From Triticum aestivum (lineage: Eukaryota > Streptophyta > Magnoliopsida > Poales > Poaceae): DNA of 64,000 bases. Made by a program: the position numbers and the translations under genes. Under the pieces are notes generated by a model. That model saw nothing but the letters and a program-made list of their open reading frames with translations, made no database searches and had not been told where the DNA came from. Position 1 is the stretch's first letter. Each line of letters opens with the position of its first letter. The stretch is taken from the NCBI RefSeq assembly GCF_018294505.1, contig NC_057808.1:358968696-359032695 (forward strand), written 5' to 3'. Of this stretch, positions 60,414 through 64,000 are shown piece by piece.

Positions 60414-61709
60414 TCATCTCGCAACGTGGTCAATAAACAGGATATTCGCTTTAGAGCCATGGAAAAGCATGAACATAATCTTCTGTCCTATTCTCCAAGA
60501 TGGACGGGCCTTCATTATTTGAGACCACCCATGAATAAGTATCTTTTCACCTCCAAGGGGAATTGAGTAGGTCGACATAAACATCATGTTGTGACCAAGC
60601 ACAAGTCTGACCCAACCATGGTCAGGCATCTGTATAGGAACAGTAGAACTCGGCAGTTCCTGTTTCAAGAAGATCACAGCTGTAAAACTGTGTATAAGCA
60701 ATAATTTATGAACAACATATATAACAGAAAACAGCTCGTACCATAAGTTTCTCAACACAGTTGGCCCTATTCAACGAGTGCAGCAGTGGCACACATATCC
60801 CACGTGGCCTTCCACCATTGAAACGCCCCACAAGGACCTCAAGACGATCAATAAAGTGTAGGAACTTGTGGATGTCGATCCAGTCAACTTCTGTGCCATT
60901 AGTAACAGCCGAGTTATTACAGAGTAACAAACGAGCAAACTGCTTAACTCTGAAAAAACCTACACGTGCCACCAATTATAAGAAAATATTAGTTAGAAGT
61001 AGCATCTTCGTGAGAGATTCGTTGCTACTTCTAAAGTTAAATTGTGATTAGTTAGACAGAATAGGTGGATTAAGAAGTAATCGAGGCAACAAGCAAGAAC
61101 CAGATACAAACTAACATGGATGAACAATTGGAACGACGTCGGGGTGGAAGATCGCAGTGAAGATGAGACCAGGTTCTGCTATTTCCATCAACATTCGTGC
61201 GCCAACTTTCAGTCCGTAACACTTGAGAAATTTTATCCAAGTTCGGCCATAAAAAAGCAGCGATCTTCTTGGTTCATGAACCCAACTCGGAACTTATATC
61301 CATGGCTTGTCTTCACTGTGACCATTAAACTAGTGTATTCAGTTATGGCAAGGCCGAGCATCTTGAGTACATGTGTTCTGGCAGAGCAAATAATACACTC
61401 CAGGAAAAATAATATGAGAACACAGCATGTTCAAAAAAACCCCACCCTCCCGATAGAAAAGAGGATTCTAGGAACATACTGTGTGTGTTTCAAAATGCTG
61501 TGTTAGGATGAGAAGGAACAAGTGTGGCGTCTCGCCGAGGACGCTGAAACCTGTAGGGTACTCGCACTTTGGGCACTGCAAATGAAACACACTAGATTCA
61601 GTAGGAAGAAAAATGCATCAACGGCGGCGGCTGCCATCCTAGGGTTACCTGCGACCAAGGGACTTGGATTTATCGGGGATGGATGAAGAATTCGTACCTG
61701 GTTCTCCAT
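60414..61709 (-). pseudogene. B3-domain gene 1 in CACTA2, broken
   Basis: Proposed exons on the minus strand are 61698-61709 (ATG), 61480-61575, about 61114-61327, about 60740-60965 and 60414-60668. The protein starts with a short Cys-containing segment (CPKCEYPTG). The third exon reads as the end of a B3 fold (SHGYKFRVGF, then WIKFLKCYGLKVGARMLMEI). The last two hold another B3 unit (VPLLHSLNRANCVEKL, then ILIHGWSQIMKARPSWRIGQ). B3 domains bind DNA in plant transcription factors; several units per protein is usual in the REM-like group. A one-base slip in the A run at 61252-61257 breaks the frame. Confidence 0.6.
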
Positions 61710-61749
61710 GAGAAAACCCTATGCAATCGCCGAGAGGGGGTTTTCTCTG

Positions 61750-62500
61750 AACAAGCAGACGAGGGAGAAGGGGATTCAGGCCCAGTGAAATATTGCCACT
61801 TCGTCCGTCCAGCTTACTGCTAAAGCTGGAAAGGGGGGGGTTGTGATTTAACGGCTCATTGGGCATTACTGCGGCGCTACGACCGGGGTGTGTCTACCGT
61901 GAAGTTGTGCACTCTAATTTGTGCATATGGCGCGTGGACCCCGTTGCCGGTTGCCCCACATATCAGCGAAAGGAAGTAGAAAGACAGGAGTAACTAGTTA
62001 CACATAAATATATTTTTTGACAGAGAGATACTCCCTCTGTAAAGAAATATACAGATCTTTTATATCATAGGCTCACCTTGCCGAGAAATATACTCCCTCT
62101 ACAACGCACGGGCATTATGGGCATTCGGCTTTTTTATGGGGGTTCAGCTGAGAATATAATACTCAGATAGGCTCACGGTTCTGGACTTTGGGCCGTAGGC
62201 CGACCCTGCATGTTTGGGGGCCCATGTGTTCTACCTCAGCGCTTTTCATATTGCAAGCGATCGGTACGGCGCTGGTTTTAGATGTTGTCGCAAGGCGAAT
62301 ACACAAAATTGAATAAAGCACGGCAGCTGTTGGAATGAAATCGAACGACAGTTCCTAACCAGCAATCAGAGTTGCAATTCTATCAACGATATACCATGTG
62401 ATAAATAATACTGTCGTACTACTTATACACACAGGACACTTGTTTCACCATGCCAGATTATTACATCAAAATCTCTCGAAGGATAGATCAGTTCGGCAGT
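61750..62500. other. Spacer between B3 genes with Stowaway-like fragments
   Basis: It contains atactccctctgtaaagaaa near 62030 and a second ctccctct word near 62090, both like Stowaway MITE ends but not a complete element. No supported gene. Confidence 0.5.
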
Positions 62501-62509
62501 TGCGTGCTG

Positions 62510-63520
62510 CTACTGAAGAATTTCAAAGTTCATTTGGACCATCTCTCCTTGCCGAGAAAGTTCGATTTTGACATCATCCCCTACCGCAAGATATGATTTA
62601 GATTTGAACCTTGACCATCCTTTAGCATCAATCATCATGCGACCATCCTTTGTACTTACGGTATATTGAGCAGGTTCACTCACACCAAGGCTGCGCATGG
62701 TAAGAGAAACTTGGCCGCGGTCGCCCGGATTGTTGAACGACTCCCTCGTTGCTCTAGGAATTCTCTGATTGCAAACAAGAAGACATACCCAAACAGTTAG
62801 ATCAACACAGTGAATCATGGAAAGAAAAAAGAACGAAGCACTTGGGCGGCCAATGCTTACCAAGAAGGTGGAGATGTCGGTTTTTGTAAGGACTTTGGTA
62901 TATGAAGTGCGAACTGCAGCCCAGTCTGTTGCCGGTGCAACTGCACGGGCCGGAGCAGATGCAAGTGCAAGTGTTGGTGCAGGTGTCGAAGCCGCTGCTG
63001 CTGCCGGAGATGGTGCTCCTTGTAGAGCTGGTGCCGGTGTCGATGCCCGATCCTCCAGTAGATCAGACTGATCCACTGACGCGGTCGATGCCCAATCCTC
63101 AGTTGGATCAGACTGAGCCGCTGCCGCTGTCAGTGCTAGAGCAACTGCCGGTGCTCGATCTGTGCGAGACAGCGGCGATCATGTCTGGTCTGCTATGATC
63201 AGCTTTCTAACTTGACTAGGATCCGTGACCAGGATCCAGTTTTTTTCTTCATTTCTTTTAAACGTGAGAAGGACTAATTGTGGCATTTTTGTTAAACCAA
63301 ACTGCAGTTCATCATAGGGATTCAGCTTGTACTCAGACAACAGACTGATCCAATTTTTTCCAGTAATATAAGTGATGGACAGTGCCTTCGTTACTGACAC
63401 GACATAAGAAGTGAAACCTGCAAAAATAGCCATCGTAGAGCAAACCAAACGGTTTATTCTGTGATGAATCTCACGTGGCAAAACCTGCATCGTAAAATTG
63501 CAGGAAAAGAAAGAAAACAT
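62510..63520 (-). CDS. B3-domain gene 2 in CACTA2, 3' part
   Basis: Exons on the minus strand are about 63187-63415 with part of an upstream exon to 63520, about 62819-63076, and 62510-62767. The first has GKNWISLLSEYKLNPYDEL, which looks like the second half of a B3 domain. The middle part is an Ala/Pro-rich linker. The last has RIPRATRESF through MMIDAKGWSRFKSKSYLAVG and KIELSRQGEMVQMNFEI, a full C-terminal B3 unit. The N-terminal part probably lies beyond 63520 or off-window. I see no stop or frameshift within the parts read, but exon joins are proposals. Confidence 0.55.
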
Positions 63521-64000
63521 GACATTAAATCAATAAGATTTAGAGAGTAAATCAATAAGATTTACTTGATGTGACACGAGTGAATCCTTACCAGGAAATC
63601 ACTATGTTGAAGTACTAAACAGAAGATTGATCGTCCAACTACGCGTGGCATGTTGGGGCCCCGCCTACTCCCATAAGCAGGACAGTCCAAAGGTCATGAC
63701 AAATCATAAGGACCGAACATCCATGGGACTGGAAATCCTGGTGGGTGCGATAAACCCTGCAATGCATACAGATATTGGAGTGTAACCATAATTGATAAAC
63801 CGTCCTCACAAAAAATATGATCTGGATACTTCAAAATATATAGACTGAATTGAGTGGACAGACATTAACATAGAAATTAACATAGACCGTTCACACACCA
63901 AAAGCGGTGGTACTAATAAACAATACAGGGTTCACAAACACAAATCAAGTAATGAACAATAGTACTTACTACAGTGAAGCAAAGTTGCACTACCTAAACT
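63521..64000. other. CACTA2 sequence upstream of B3 gene 2
   Basis: It may hold further exons of the minus-strand B3 gene. I can assign none with confidence. Confidence 0.35.

Larger units (their letters stand above)
56065..64000 (-). mobile_element. CACTA2: second CACTA transposon, inverted, partial
   Basis: CACTACAAAAAGAAGACAC starts at 56065 and is nearly the complement of the right end of CACTA1. The next 150 bases match that end closely, so CACTA2 is inverted relative to CACTA1. The far end is beyond the window. CAC precedes the terminus as a candidate target duplication. The subterminal array to about 60190 mirrors CACTA1, but the cargo beyond differs and contains B3-domain genes. Confidence 0.8.

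Overview
This window is plant nuclear DNA made almost entirely of nested transposable elements. The LTR, CACTA, Helitron and MITE sequences look like those of Triticeae grasses, so the source is probably wheat (Triticum/Aegilops) or a close relative. That is inferred from sequence style and remembered repeat families, not from a search. I see no intact ordinary host gene, no rRNA or tRNA gene and no CRISPR array. Two runs of N (47018-47295 and 56557-56959) are assembly gaps.

The layout can be unpicked by target-site duplications. The oldest layer is a large minus-strand LTR-retrotransposon-like element, called B here. It survives in five pieces: 1456-1988, 11801-12499, 12500-15085, 23534-24471 and 52000-53789. 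B was broken by five insertions. (1) A Copia LTR of BARE/Angela/WIS type lies at 1-1455. (2) A Gypsy element with gag and protease but no polymerase, called S, lies at about 1989-11800. (3) A Tat-lineage Gypsy element, called C, lies at 15086-23533 with 895-bp LTRs and a perfect GTTCT duplication. (4) A 27.5-kb CACTA transposon, CACTA1, lies at 24472-51999 with a perfect CGG duplication. (5) Another LTR sequence, D, starts at 53790. D was itself hit at 56065 by a second CACTA element, CACTA2. CACTA2 lies in inverted orientation to CACTA1 and runs off the right edge.

The most notable content is the cargo. CACTA1 shows no recognisable TNP2-type transposase. It holds two minus-strand multi-exon genes of unknown function with coiled-coil-like last exons, two related F-box/DUF295 pseudogenes, a broken NAC-domain gene copy, a pair of small Helitrons and several MITE pieces. 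CACTA2 shares the same terminal and subterminal repeats but carries B3-domain genes instead. Element C carries, antisense to pol, a separate B3-like open region with its own TATA box. The terminal kilobases of CACTA1 and CACTA2 form a large imperfect inverted repeat around the 4-kb B/D remnant.

Almost every coding region here is damaged by stops, frameshifts, internal deletion or loss of catalytic residues. The locus reads as a record of transposition and gene capture rather than a working gene cluster. Family names and domain calls come from motif recognition by eye. Exon borders are proposed from splice-like sites and reading-frame continuity.
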